Shown here one piece after another: positions 17,585 through 27,281 of a DNA stretch of 64,000 nt. The translations under genes and the position numbers were made by a program. Position 1 is the first letter of the stretch; the number at the start of each line of letters is the position of its first letter. The stretch covers positions 372,001 through 436,000 of the forward strand of contig CAWJAJ010000017.1 in the NCBI GenBank assembly GCA_963840805.1, in the 5' to 3' direction. This DNA is from CADEEN01 sp963840805 (GTDB lineage: Bacteria; Pseudomonadota; Gammaproteobacteria; Burkholderiales; Burkholderiaceae_C). The notes beneath the pieces were generated by a model, which searched no databases, was not told the DNA's origin, and saw nothing but the letters and a program-made list of their open reading frames with translations.

Positions 17585-19500
17585 ATGCCGACCCCGCCCG
17601 CCCGCGTGCTGTCCGTCATCGCACCGATGACGCAGCTGAACACGCCCTACCCGTCGACGGCCTACCTGACCGGCTTCCTGCGCTCGCGCGGCATCGCAGC
17701 GGTGCAGGAAGATCTGGCGCTGGCGTTGGCGCTGGCGCTGCTGTCGGCCGACGGCCTGGCCGCCGTGCACGAGCACATCGCGGCGCTGCCGGCGCGCCAG
17801 CGCAGCCCGCTGGCCAGCGCATTCGCCGAGCGCTTCGAGCGCTATCGCGCGACGATCGGCCCGACGGTGGCGTTCCTGCAGGGGCACGACGCGACGCTCG
17901 CGCACCGCATCTGCAGCCGGCGCTTCCTGCCCGAGGGGCCGCGCTTCGATTCGCTCGACGTCTATGTCGACCCCGACGGTGGCGACCCGATGGCCTGGGC
18001 CTTCGGCTCGCTCGGCGTGCAGGACCGCGCGCGCCACCTGGCCACGCTGTACTTGAACGACATCGCCGACGTGCTGCGCGACGCCGTCGATCCGCGCTTC
18101 GAGTTCGTGCGTTACGCCGAGAGCCTGGCGCAGAGCCAGCCCAGCTTCGACGCCGCTGGCCGACGCCTTGGCCGCACCGCTGAACCTGGTCGACCGCCTG
18201 CTGCGCGATCTCACGCTGGCCGCGATCGAGCGCCACCAGCCGACGCTGGTGCTGGTGTCGGTGCCGTTCCCCGGCGCGGTCTACGCGGCCTTTCGCATCG
18301 CGCAGGCGATCAAGGCGCATCGCCCCGACATCGTCACCGCGCTCGGCGGCGGCTTCGTCAATACCGAGCTGCGCGAGCTGGCCGAGCCGCGCGTGTTCGA
18401 TCACTTCGACTACGTGACGCTCGATGCCGGCGAGCGGCCGCTGCTGGCGCTGCTCGAGCACCTGGCGGGCCGGCGATCGCCAAGCCGGCTGGTGCGCACC
18501 TTCCTGCGCCCGGACGGCGGCAGGTGCGCTACGTCAACTTCGCCGAGCCCGACGTGCCGTTCGACGGAGATCGGCACGCCGACCTGGGACGGCCTGCCGC
18601 TGGACAAGCTACCTGTCGCTGCTCGACATGCTCAACCCGATGCACCGGCTGTGGTCCGACGGCCGCTGGAACAAGCTCACCGTGGCGCACGGCTGCTACT
18701 GGAAGAAGTGCAGCTTCTGCGACGTCAGCCTGGACTACATCTCGCGCTACGACGCGGCCAGCGCCGAGACGCTGGTCGACCGCATCGAGGCCATCGTCGC
18801 CGAGACCGGCCAGACCGGCTTTCATTTCGTCGACGAGGCCGCGCCGCCGAAGTCGCTGAAGGCGCTGGCCGCCGAGCTGCGGCGGCGCCGCGTGGCGATC
18901 TCGTGGTGGGGCAACATCCGCTTCGAAAAATCGTTCACGCCGGCGCTGTGCCGGCAGCTCGCCGACAGCGGCTGCATCGCCATCTCCGGCGGCCTCGAAG
19001 TGGCCTCCGACCGGCTGCTCGCGCTGATGAAGAAGGGCGTCTCGGTCGACGCAGGTGGCGCGCGTGACGCGCGGCCTTCTCCGACGCCGGCATCCTGGTG
19101 CACGCCTACCTGATGTACGGCTTCCCGACGCAGACGGTGCAGGACACCGTCGACGCGCTCGAATACGTGCGCCAGCTGTTCGCGGCGGGCTGCATCCAGT
19201 CGGGCTTCTTCCACCGCTTCGCCTGCACCGTGCATTCGCCGGTGGGCCGCGATCCCGCGGCCTATGGCGTGACGCTGCAGCCGCTGCCACCGGTGACGTT
19301 TCGCGAAGAACGACATCGGCTTCATCGACCCGACCGGCGTCGACCACGACGCGCTCGGCGTCGGGCTGAAGAAGGCGCTCTACAACTACATGCACGGCAT
19401 CGGGCTCGAGGCCGACGTGCGCAGCTGGTTCGACGGGCCGGTGCCCAAGGCGCGGGTGGCGCGCCACTTCATCGAGCGCGCGCTGGCCCAACACGACTGA
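17585..19500 (+). CDS. B12-binding-type radical SAM protein, frameshifted
   Basis: Rejoined product of about 630 residues. An N-terminal cobalamin-binding-like Rossmann region (VLSVIAPMTQLNTPYPSTAY, later VLVSVPFPGAVYAAFRIAQA and TALGGGFVNTELREL) precedes a radical SAM core with KLTVAHGCYWKKCSFCDVSL, where the cysteines are spaced Cx4Cx2C, and GGLEVASDRLLALMKKGVS. The C-terminus (YLMYGFPTQTVQDTVDALEY) completes the barrel. Breaks near 18160, 18530, 18575, 18605, 19055, 19075 and 19310 are nearly all cured by removing one base. Substrate unknown. The stop codon lies in the terminal repeat of the 19498-19940 element. Confidence 0.8.
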
Positions 19501-19630
19501 TACGGAGTTGCGTTCGATCGACAAGGTCTGGCGTGCGCTGGGTGCGACTGGCTGAGCGCGTGTCGGTGCAGTGTTGCCCGCTTGACGGCCGCGTGATGCT
19601 TTGCATGCGAGGGCTGGCGCGCGGCGGCGA

Positions 19631-19685
19631 CCGGGCAGGCTTGGCTGCGCGCCGCCCGATATCGGTGCTCGCCAAGCCTGCCCGG
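19631..19685 (+). repeat. Hairpin 1: perfect 15-bp stem, 25-nt loop
   Basis: Stem CCGGGCAGGCTTGGC (19631-19645) pairs exactly with 19671-19685. The loop (19646-19670) contains CCGATATCGG and is the reverse complement, with one difference, of the loop of hairpin 2. Confidence 0.75.
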
Positions 19686-19740
19686 CCACCGCCGTGCCGG
19701 CATGTGGGCATGCGGGCCTTCGACCGCCGTGCTGTCGTTG

Positions 19741-19815
19741 CGGCCGGGGGTGGGGCCTGCCGGTCGAGCACCGATATCGTGCGGCGCGCAGACCGGCAGG
19801 CCCCACTCCCGGCCG
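19741..19815 (+). repeat. Hairpin 2: 25-bp stem with one mismatch, 25-nt loop
   Basis: Arms 19741-19765 and 19791-19815 pair at 24 of 25 positions. The loop (19766-19790) carries GAGCACCGATATCG and matches hairpin 1's loop in inverted orientation at 24 of 25 positions, while the stem sequences differ. No U-tract follows, so it is not an ordinary terminator. Confidence 0.75.
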
Positions 19816-19953
19816 TGCGCGGTGAACGCAGTCGACACCGAAGCAACCCGCCGAAATACTCCGGTCAACGAACCGTCGGCATCGCAGCCACCGCAAGGAG
19901 CACGCCGTTCTTTCAGACGATTGAACGCAAATCCCTATGAGAATCCGCCGGCA

Positions 19954-20575
19954 ATGAACACCGACCCGCGCCGCCACAGCCCCGCCGCCGAGCGCAACCG
20001 CGCGCCGATCGGGGCCGAGTTGCTGCGCCGGCTGCCGCCGCACGGCGTCGCGCTGGAGATCGCCAGCGGCACCGGCCAGCATGCGGCGCACTTCGCCGCG
20101 GCGCTGCCCGGCTGGCGCTGGCAGCCGAGCGACGGCGACGCGCGCTCGCTGCCGTCGATCGCGGCCTGGTGCGACGGCATTGCCAACGTGCTGCCGCCGC
20201 TGCAGCTCGACGTGCTGGCGCCGACAGTGGCCCGGCGTGCCGGCGACGGTCGACGCGATCTACTGCGCCAACCTGCTGCACATCTCGCCGTGGGCCACCT
20301 GCGCCGCTCTGATGCAAGGCGCAGCGCGGCACCTGTCGGCGGCCGGGTTGTTGCTGCTGTACGGGCCCTACCTCGTCGACGGCGAAATCACCGCGCCGAG
20401 CAACCTGGCCTTCGACGCCGACCTGCGCGCCCGCGACCCGGCGTGGGGCCTGCGCCGGTTGGCCGACGTGGTGCACGAGGCGCAGGCCGTCGGACTGGGC
20501 CTGCGCGAACATATCGCGATGCCGGCCAACAACCTGCTGCTGGTGTTCACGCGCGTGGTGCCATCGGGCGCGTGA
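19954..20575 (+). CDS. DUF938-family SAM-dependent methyltransferase-like protein, one frameshift
   Basis: About 206 residues. DUF938 hallmarks: RRHSPAAERNRAPIGAELL at the start, VALEIASGTGQHAAHFAAAL (SAM-binding motif I, residue ~35), then after a +1 break near 20227 AIYCANLLHISPWATCAALM, GLLLLYGPYLVDGEITAPSN and NLLLVFTRV. The family is a cytosolic Rossmann methyltransferase of unknown substrate. ATG 19954 lies just after the right end of the MITE-like element, which must therefore contain or displace its promoter. Confidence 0.85.
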
Positions 20576-20590
20576 GCCTGGCCCGCGGCG

Positions 20591-21343
20591 TCAGGTCGTA
20601 GGTTTGCCGGCCTTCGTGTCGGCCAGGTAGCGCGCCTTGTTCTCGGCGTTGGGCGGGTACAGCCCCGGCAGTGCCGCGCCCTGCTCCACCTGGCCCATGA
20701 TCCAGGCCTCGAGGCGCTCCTGCTCGGGCGCGAGTTCGAGCATCGCGTCGAGCAGATTGGCGGGGATCAGTACCGCGCCGTCGTCGTCGACGACGATCAC
20801 GTCGCCGGGGAACACCGCGACGCCGCCGCAACCGATCGGCTGCTGCCAGGCGACGAAGGTGAGGCCGGCCACCGACGGCGGCGCGGCCGCGCCGCTGCAC
20901 CACACCGGCAGCCCGGTGGCCAGCACGCCGGCGACGTCGCGCACGACGCCATCGGTGACCAGCGCAGCCACGCCGCGCCGGGCGATGCGCGCGCACAGGA
21001 TGTCGCCGAAGATGCCGGCGTCCTGCACGCCCATCGAGTCGACCACCGCGATGCAGCCGGCCGGCATGGCTTCGATCGCGGCGCGGGTGGAAATCGGTGA
21101 CGACCAGGATTCAGGCGTGGCCAGGTCTTCACGCGCCGGCACGAAGCGCAGCGTGAACGCGCGACCGACCAGACGCGGCTGACCGGTGCGCAGCGGCCGG
21201 GTGCCGCGCAGCCAGACGTTGCGCAGGCCCTTCTTCAACAGGATGGTGGTCAGCGTCGCGGTCGTCACCTGCGACAGGATCTCGATCGCCTTGGCGTCGA
21301 GCGCCATGTCGATCGTCTGCGACGTGGGGATTGGCATCGGCAT
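20591..21343 (-). CDS. RraA-like / HMG-aldolase-family protein
   Basis: 250 residues from ATG 21343 (a TTG two codons upstream is also open). The RraA fold is seen in VGRAFTLRFVPAREDL, CIAVVDSMGVQDAGIFGDIL, ALVTDGVVRDVAGVLATGLP (the GxxRD-type segment binding metal and substrate) and VAVFPGDVIVVDDDGAVLIP. Such proteins are either RNase E regulators or, more often in this clade, oxaloacetate decarboxylases/4-hydroxy-4-methyl-2-oxoglutarate aldolases. No catabolic neighbours indicate which. Convergent with the DUF938 gene. Confidence 0.82.
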   Translation of the reverse strand: MPMPIPTSQTIDMALDAKAIEILSQVTTATLTTILLKKGLRNVWLRGTRPLRTGQPRLVGRAFTLRFVPAREDLATPESWSSPISTRAAIEAMPAGCIAVVDSMGVQDAGIFGDILCARIARRGVAALVTDGVVRDVAGVLATGLPVWCSGAAAPPSVAGLTFVAWQQPIGCGGVAVFPGDVIVVDDDGAVLIPANLLDAMLELAPEQERLEAWIMGQVEQGAALPGLYPPNAENKARYLADTKAGKPTT

Positions 21344-21800
21344 GGGCAAGGTCAGGGCAAGGACGGTGAGGGGCCGCCCGCCATCATCGCAGGCTTCAAG
21401 AGGTCGTGCGGTTGATCCAGCAGCACCTGGGTCGCGCCCTTCGCGCTCAACAAATTCAGGCGCGAGCGGGCGACCGCGTATTGGGTCCGGCCGGGCGCAA
21501 CCGACCCCCTGCCGCCGTTCGCCGGCTCATCGCGAAGGTCAGCCAGCAGCGTGTGCGGTCGTTCGCCGGTGTGCTGCCAGTTCACCCTCCCGGTTCCATT
21601 GCGGTCACTGAGACGGCCAACCTGCACCGACGCCAACGACCGGTGTCCAAGGAACTGCTGACGTAGCCAGCGCCGGCACAGGGCCGGCACGGTCCACGGC
21701 CCCGTCAATGACTGCTGTTCACGGCGCCGAGCTTGCGCACCCGACCCACAGGAGTCGGTCACTGCCAAAAGAGACCGGTCAGTCGCGGAATCAAGCTCTT
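21344..21800. other. 457-bp stretch without a supported gene
   Basis: A long minus-strand open frame covers it, but it has no family resemblance I trust and continues into the tail of the neighbouring gene in a different frame. No promoter or terminator recognised. Confidence 0.4.
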
Positions 21801-22421
21801 TCAGTCTTGGCGCAAGCGTTTGACTTCTGCCTCCAGCGCGGCGATGCGCTGGTCTCGGGATTCGATGGCCTTGCGCACGTCTGCAGCCTCCATCCGCTGC
21901 GGAATGTGCTGCGGGCAGTTCACGTCCCAAGCCGTGACGGTGAAGAGCATCACCTGTTCCGGCCTGGCCCGATAGCCCGCCGGCATCAGCTGCTTCAGCA
22001 GGATCTCGTCGCTCTCGACGACGCGCGCCGTGCCCCAGATCTTGATGCGGCGCCGGTTGGCGTAGTCGATCAGGAAGAGGTGGGCCTTCGGATTCTCTTC
22101 GAGGTTGCCTTGCGTGATGTACTGGCGGTTGCCAGCGAAGTCGGCGAATCCGATCGTGCGCTCGTCCAGCACCTTCAGGAAGCCGGCCGGCCCGCCGCGG
22201 TGCTGGATGTAGGGCTGCCCGTCGGCATTGGCGGTCGCCAGGAACACGCTGGTCTGGGCCTCGATCTCGGCTTTCAGGTCGGGCGTGATGGCCTGCTCCC
22301 AGGAGCCACCGGCTTCCATGCGCGCATAGGCCGTGCGCGAGCCCTTGCGAGCCTGGATGGCCTTCACCGTTTCGGTGAAGGCCACGTCGCTGGCGTAGGT
22401 CTTGGCGTCGGCCACGATCAC
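21801..22421 (-). CDS. Pyridoxamine 5'-phosphate oxidase-like FMN-binding protein
   Basis: 206 residues starting at GTG 22421, which overlaps the preceding stop (GTGA). FMN split-barrel segments: TSVFLATANADGQPYIQHRG (about residues 60-79), GFADFAGNRQYITQGNLEEN and AHLFLIDYANRRRIKIWGTA. A C-terminal coiled stretch (SRDQRIAALEAEVKRLRQD) is extra to the basic fold. Probably a flavin-dependent reductase or general-stress FMN protein. Third gene of the operon divergent from the LysR regulator. Confidence 0.8.
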   Translation of the reverse strand: MIVADAKTYASDVAFTETVKAIQARKGSRTAYARMEAGGSWEQAITPDLKAEIEAQTSVFLATANADGQPYIQHRGGPAGFLKVLDERTIGFADFAGNRQYITQGNLEENPKAHLFLIDYANRRRIKIWGTARVVESDEILLKQLMPAGYRARPEQVMLFTVTAWDVNCPQHIPQRMEAADVRKAIESRDQRIAALEAEVKRLRQD

Positions 22422-22882
22422 AGCTCCAGTTCGGTGAGCTCGGCGTGCCCGTCGGGGCGACGGCCGGTCGGCCAGTGATACAGGCGCTCGGATTCCGCGA
22501 TCGCCAGGTCGTTGATGCTGGCGATGCGCGTGTGCATCAGGCCCTCGGCGTCGAAGGCCCAGTTCTCGTTGCCGTAGCTGCGGAACCATTGCCCACTGCC
22601 GTCGTGCCATTCGTAGGCGAACCGTACCGCGATGCGGTCCTCCCGGAACGCCCACAACTCCTTGACGAGCCGGTAGTCGAGCTCGCGGTGCCACTTCTGC
22701 GTGAGGAACGCCTCGATCTCGGCGCGGCCCTGCAGGAACGTGGACCGGTTGCGCCAACGGCTGTCGGGCGAGTAGGCCAGTGACACGCGCGCCGGGTCGC
22801 GGCTATTCCAGGCGTCCTCGGCCAGGCGCACCTTCTGGATCGCGGTCTCGAGCGTGAACGGCGGCAGCGGCGGACGGGACAT
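22418..22882 (-). CDS. DUF1348 / NTF2-like protein
   Basis: 154 residues with DUF1348 features: AEDAWNSRDPARVSLAYSPD, SRWRNRSTFLQGRAEIEAFL, DRIAVRFAYEWHDGSGQWFR and GNENWAFDAEGLMHTRIASI. The NTF2-like cone usually binds a small hydrophobic molecule; no catalytic role is established. ATG 22882 follows GGAGATCCCGCC-type pairing bases. It overlaps the next gene by four bases. Confidence 0.85.
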   Translation of the reverse strand: MSRPPLPPFTLETAIQKVRLAEDAWNSRDPARVSLAYSPDSRWRNRSTFLQGRAEIEAFLTQKWHRELDYRLVKELWAFREDRIAVRFAYEWHDGSGQWFRSYGNENWAFDAEGLMHTRIASINDLAIAESERLYHWPTGRRPDGHAELTELEL

Positions 22883-22965
22883 GGCGGGATCTCCAAGTAG
22901 ATGGCCGAGGCCCACGAGGGCGGCGCGCGCCAGGCTGCGCGACCTCGTGGGATGAGCGTGATGGC

Positions 22966-23514
22966 TCAGGCCGCGAGCGCTTGCGCGACGGGGAAGTCGA
23001 TCTCGGTCTGGGCCACCGAGTTGATGTAGTTGGTCCAGGTGTTCAGCGCCACGTGCTGGACGATCTCGACGATCTGCGCGTCGTCGTAGCCGGCCATGCG
23101 CACGGCCTTCACGTCGGCATCGGACACATGCCCGCGTTCGCGCAACACCTTGGCTGCGAACCGCACCGCGGCCTCGGCCTTCGGGTCGAGCGAGCCGCCG
23201 TGGCGGTTGGCAGCGATCTCGGCGTCGCTGAGCTTCGCCAGGTTCTTGCCCATGTAGGTGTGGGCCGACAGGCAGTAACCGCAGCCGTTGATCTGCGCCA
23301 CCGCCAGCGCGATGCGCTCGCGGGTGGGCGCCGGCAGGCTGCCCTTGGCCAGGGCGCCGGACATGCCGAGATAACCCTCCAGCGCGGCCGGGCTGTTGGC
23401 GACCAGGCGGAACAGGTTCGGCACGCTGCCGATCTGCTTCTTGACGGCTTCGAGTTGCGGGCGGGCCGATGCAGGGGCGGCATCGATGCTGGCGAGGGTG
23501 CTGAGGCGGGACAT
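22966..23514 (-). CDS. Carboxymuconolactone-decarboxylase / AhpD-like peroxidase-related protein
   Basis: 182 residues. The AhpD-type redox motif is in INGCGYCLSAHTYMGKNLAK (CxxC followed by H, residues ~75-95), preceded by PNLFRLVANSPAALEGYLG and followed by DAQIVEIVQHVALNTWTNYI. Members are thiol peroxidase-like or antioxidant proteins. First gene of the operon, divergent from lysR with a 116-bp shared regulatory region; the set (AhpD-like, DUF1348, PNPOx-like) is a common LysR-controlled trio for redox or xenobiotic response. Confidence 0.88.
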   Translation of the reverse strand: MSRLSTLASIDAAPASARPQLEAVKKQIGSVPNLFRLVANSPAALEGYLGMSGALAKGSLPAPTRERIALAVAQINGCGYCLSAHTYMGKNLAKLSDAEIAANRHGGSLDPKAEAAVRFAAKVLRERGHVSDADVKAVRMAGYDDAQIVEIVQHVALNTWTNYINSVAQTEIDFPVAQALAA

Positions 23515-23630
23515 GATGTTGACTCCGGGGGGTGGTTGAGCCGGTGCAATCCGGTGAAGAGAATGTAGATATTCCCGCCGATGACCACTAGACTGACAAT
23601 CTGCGAATCTTTCTCTCAATATTCGGAATA
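23515..23630. promoter_or_regulatory. Divergent promoter region between the AhpD-like operon and lysR
   Basis: AT-richer than the surroundings. Contains GAATGTAGATATTC (an interrupted GAAT/ATTC inverted repeat with a T-N11-A-like spacing typical of LysR sites) near 23560 and a second CAATATTCGGAATA close to the lysR start. Confidence 0.45.
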
Positions 23631-24563
23631 ATGGATCGCCTGGAAGCCATGTCCGTGTTTGCCGCCATCGTCGATGGCGGCAGCCTCTCGGCGGCGGGAC
23701 GCCGCCTGAACGTGCCCCTGGCGACCGTGAGCCGCAAGCTCGCGGACCTGGAGGCGCACCTCAAGACGCGCCTGATCACGCGCTCGACGCGCAAGCTCGT
23801 GCTGACGGACGCCGGGCGCGACTACCTCGCGGCTTGCCGACAGATCCTGGAGCAGGTCGACGAGGCCGAACGCGCCGCCGCGGGCGCCTACGCCAAGGTC
23901 AAGGGCCAACTCGCTGTGGCCGCGCCGATCGTGTTCGGACGCCTGCACGTGGTGCCGGTGGCTGCCGCGTTCCTGGAACAGCACCCCGAGGTCGACATCC
24001 AACTCCGCCTGGGCGACCGCAACGTCAACCTCATCGAGGAGCATGTCGACGTGGCCCTGCGCATCGGCGCGCTGCCCGACAGCAACCTCGTCGCGACGCA
24101 GGTGGGAACGATCCGCCGCGTGGTGTGCGCGAGCCCCGCCTATCTGGAGCGGTTCGGCACGCCGCTGTCTCTGGAGGAACTCGCGGCGCACGGTTGCGTC
24201 ACGTTCGACGGTCTGGATGCCGCCACGGCATGGACTTTCGTCGCCCGCGATGGCGAACGCCGAGCAGTGCCTGTGCGCTCACGCATGACGGTCTCGACGG
24301 CCGATGCCGCCATCGCCGCATCGGTCCTCGGCATTGGGCTCACCCGCGTGCTGTCCTATCAGGTCGCCGACGCCTTGCGCGAGGGCCGGCTGGTTCGTGT
24401 ACTCGCAGACGACGAGCCCCCACCAGTACCAGCCAGCCTGATCTACCCCGGTCAGGGAAGACTTCCGATGAAGACCCGCGCATTCATCGACTTCGCGGTG
24501 GGCCAACTGCGTGATCGATTGTTGGCGTTCGACGCGCCGGATGCAGCCCACGCTGTCGCGTGA
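23631..24563 (+). CDS. LysR-family transcriptional regulator
   Basis: Intact 310 residues. N-terminal winged helix: MSVFAAIVDGGSLSAAGRRL, VPLATVSRKLADLEAHLKTR, LITRSTRKLVLTDAGRDYL. The effector domain begins QLAVAAPIVFGRLHVVPVAA and contains VDVALRIGALPDSNLVATQV. The sequence is of the DsdC/PecT-like single-domain LTTR group that often activates or represses an adjacent divergent operon, here the AhpD-like/DUF1348/PNPOx genes. The inducer is unknown. Confidence 0.92.
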   Translation: MDRLEAMSVFAAIVDGGSLSAAGRRLNVPLATVSRKLADLEAHLKTRLITRSTRKLVLTDAGRDYLAACRQILEQVDEAERAAAGAYAKVKGQLAVAAPIVFGRLHVVPVAAAFLEQHPEVDIQLRLGDRNVNLIEEHVDVALRIGALPDSNLVATQVGTIRRVVCASPAYLERFGTPLSLEELAAHGCVTFDGLDAATAWTFVARDGERRAVPVRSRMTVSTADAAIAASVLGIGLTRVLSYQVADALREGRLVRVLADDEPPPVPASLIYPGQGRLPMKTRAFIDFAVGQLRDRLLAFDAPDAAHAVA

Positions 24564-24673
24564 GGCGCGGCCGACTGCATTGGTCCGCATCGCGGCCCCT
24601 GGGGGCAAGGGGCCGGCCGGCGGTGGACGACCCGTTGCTGTCCTTCGCCGTTCTGCCTTGTGCGGCTGCAGTG

Positions 24674-26248
24674 GGATTCTGTTGAAAAACTCCCCTGGCA
24701 AATCGTCGGTTGTCGCCTATGTTGAGGGCAACGTCGGGGGGAGCACATCGCGATGATGGGACAGCGACGGGAGGCACAGGACAAACTCTTCTACAGCTTC
24801 AGTCTCGACGATCACGTCCCACGAGGCCACCTGCTTCGAGGCATCGATCAAGTTCTCGACCTGCGCGAGCTGCGTGCACAACTCGCTCCTTTTTACAGCC
24901 ACACCGGACGGCCCTCGATCGACCCGGAGCTGATTCTGCGCATGCCATCGTCGGCTACTGCTTTGGCATTCGCTCGGAGCGTCGGCTGTGCGAGGAGGTG
25001 CATCTGAATCTGGCGTATCGATGGTTCTGCCGTCTCGAGCTCGATGAGCCGATACCGAGCCACTCCACGTTCTCAAAGAATCGTCATGGACGGTTCCGTG
25101 CGGGCGACACCTTGCGAAACTTGTTCGAGACAGTGCTGCGGCGATGCATGAGCGAGGGACTGGTCGGCGGAGAAGGCTTCGCACGGATGCCAGCTTCATC
25201 AGAGGCCGACGCCAATCGAACGCGCGGTGTGCCTAGGACCAAGCGCCCGAGTGGGAGAGCCGAGTCGCGCTGTGCGTGAGTACCTGGATGGCCTGGAGAA
25301 GAACAACCCTGTAGCCGAGGACGATGACGCGCAACGCCGCCGGGAAGGAACGTCTCGCTCACCGATCAGCGGCGCACGGACTGCTGCGCCAGGTGGACCA
25401 CCACAATACGCCTACTCGATCAACTACTTGATCGACCTGGATGCCGGGATGATCGTCGATGTTGAACCGACGCCGGCGAATCGAACGCAAGAGGTCGAAT
25501 CACGAAGGCGATGCTCGATCGTGTGGAGCAGCGCTTCAGCATGAAGCCTCGCCGCCCGTCGGCGACACCGCGTACGGCACCGCGGAGATGCTGTCCTGGA
25601 TGGTCAACGAGAAGCACATCGCGCCTCATGTACCGGTCTGGGACAAGACCCAGCGAAAGGATGGATCGCTGTCGGTCAGCGAGTTCCTATGGGATGGGGA
25701 GTCCGACGAGTACAGGTGCCCGCAAGGCTTCGCGCTGCGCAGCGAGCGCCGCAACTTCACGCAGCCACGCGATCACGTCACCAAGGCGGCACGATGATCT
25801 ATCGCTCCAGCCAGCAAGCCTGCTCTGGATGCGCGCTGAAGCAAAGCTGCTGTCCCAACACGCCGATCCGCAAGATCGCTCGCAGCGTGCATGAGGACGC
25901 GCGAGACGTGGGGCGTGAGATCGCAAGGACAGCCGGAGTACGGCCAGTCGAAGCATCAGCGCAAGAAGGTCGAGATGCTGTTCGCCCATCTGAAGCGCAT
26001 CTTGAAGCTCGATCGGCTTCGCTTGCGAGGGTTGTCCGGTGCAAGAGACGAGTTCTTGCTCGCTGCTACCGCTCAGAACCTACGACGGATGGCGAAGCGG
26101 TTGATGGAAGCGAAGCAAGGAGCCTGGATCCCGACGTAGAAGATGCGCGGGCAACTCTGCGGACCTTCTTGCATCTTCAAGCGCTGCAACTCGCTACCAA
26201 CTGGTGGGGCTCAGAAGCCCTGACCCATCCGACGTTTTCAAGAATCAG
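24674..26248 (+). mobile_element. IS1182-family insertion sequence, degenerate
   Basis: About 1.58 kb. Imperfect terminal inverted repeats: left GGATTCTGTTGAAAAACT (24674-24691) and right, read inward, TGATTCTTGAAAACGTC (about 26232-26248). The transposase frame between them is broken. No convincing target duplication was seen in the flanks. Confidence 0.65.
24753..26139 (+). pseudogene. IS1182-family transposase, multiply frame-broken
   Basis: Segments in three frames give the IS1182 transposase in order: KLFYSFSLDDHVPRGHLLRG, YSHTGRPSIDPELILRM, (break) VGYCFGIRSERRLCEEVHLN, HSTFSKNRHGRFR, GLVGGEGFA, then ANRTQEV-type region, YGTAEMLSWMVNEKHIAPHV, FLWDGESDEYRCPQGF, QACSGCALKQSCCP and finally KKVEMLFAHLKRILKLDRLR. 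At least six frame breaks, some apparent deletions, and a poorly conserved middle suggest true decay rather than only sequence error. It would be inactive in this copy. Confidence 0.8.
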
Positions 26249-27281
26249 CGGTTGCGGTCGATGACGGCCGCGTCGTCAGCTCACGGTCTCGTTCAGATCG
26301 CAGCCATCCACACGCCGACGATGTCGCCGGCTTGATGACCGGTCATGGAGGCACTGCCGACATTGCATACGGCCCAGGTAGCCGAGGCCCCCCAAACGTC
26401 TGCTGATCGATGCAGCGAACTGGCACTCCCGACCCTTTGCCGACCTTCAGATCGCGAACTCGCCGCCTGAAAGCAGCCGTTCAGTGCTCGGGTGGTCTAA
26501 CGTTCGAGCGGCAGCCGCCTTCTGATCGTTCTGCGTGCCCTTCATGCCGCAATGGAAGTCGAGTCGCTGGCCCAAGCAGTGACATTCGCCTGCGACTACG
26601 GCCTCGATCACGGCCAAGCACCGGACCCTGCGCGCGCACTCCCGAAGGACGTTTCTACTGCTCTGGCCGACGTCAACGCGGCTGCCCGCAGGATCGCACT
26701 GGACGAGGCCGTGAGGCAGGATGGCGGCAACATCCGAAAAAGGCGCCACAAGACGGCTTTGAAGCCGCTTCGCCGTCGTTTTCCCCGCGCCGCCGGCCAA
26801 CCCCTCCAACGACGGGCTGCAAGCTGTCGACGAAGGCCGGCACGAACGCGAGCGCATCTTCCAGTCCTTCGAAAGCCAGGTCGTCGATCTCGCTAGGCAT
26901 GCTGTGGTGCTCGGCCGCGGAACGTGCGCATCCCAGCGGCTGCGCCGCCCTTTGGGTTGAAATCTTGCGAGCACCACGGTACGAAGCTATACGGAGCATG
27001 CAATGCTGCACAGTGCGCTAGAACGCTGCACCTCAAAATCGCGATCCCAAGTGGGTCGCCCCTGTTGCCCGCCCCTGCCCGGATGCTGGGTCAACACACG
27101 CTGCCTCGCGGCCGACTCGAGCGCGAATGGAACCTAACCGGCGTCACGTTCGAGAGACCGGCCGCCTACGATCGCTGCCGGCCTCTGCGCCGATGGCCCA
27201 CGCAATGGTTGCGCTTTGCACAAGATGCTTTTGTCTCGCGCCCAAAGGCCGATGACGACAGATGGAACGGGAGAAGAAACG
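26249..27281. other. 1.03-kb stretch without a recognisable gene
   Basis: Frames on both strands are short or improbable. One minus-strand segment near 26880-26800 (DDLAFEGLEDALAFVPAFVD) and a plus-strand segment near 26570-26700 (ALPKDVSTALADVNAAARRI) read like protein but have no partners; they may be fragments of genes destroyed by the IS insertion. The leader of the FAD oxidase lies at the end. Confidence 0.4.

Larger units (their letters stand above)
19498..19940 (+). repeat. MITE-like intergenic element bounded by 25-bp inverted repeats
   Basis: Left end 19498-19522 (TGATACGGAGTTGCGTTCGA then TCGAC) and the reverse complement of the right end 19916-19940 agree at 20 of 25 positions. 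The left end supplies the TGA stop of the radical-SAM gene; the right end stops 13 bases before the DUF938 gene. The interior is non-coding and holds two long hairpins. The same end sequence bounds the intergenic segment at 50886-51172. Confidence 0.5.

Noticed and set aside
19741..19815. Rho-independent terminator for the radical-SAM gene
   Set aside because: Stem is long and strong but no T-run follows on either strand and the loop is conserved with another hairpin.
19601..19825. Open frames across the twin hairpins
   Set aside because: The inverted repeats force mirrored open frames; this is structure, not coding.
21352..21930. 192-codon minus-strand frame between the RraA-like and PNPOx-like genes
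   Set aside because: No ribosome site, no domain, overlaps the coding end of the PNPOx-like gene in another frame.
26447..27021. Overlapping frames downstream of the IS element
   Set aside because: Short protein-like patches exist on both strands but none makes a gene with start, stop and consistent composition.
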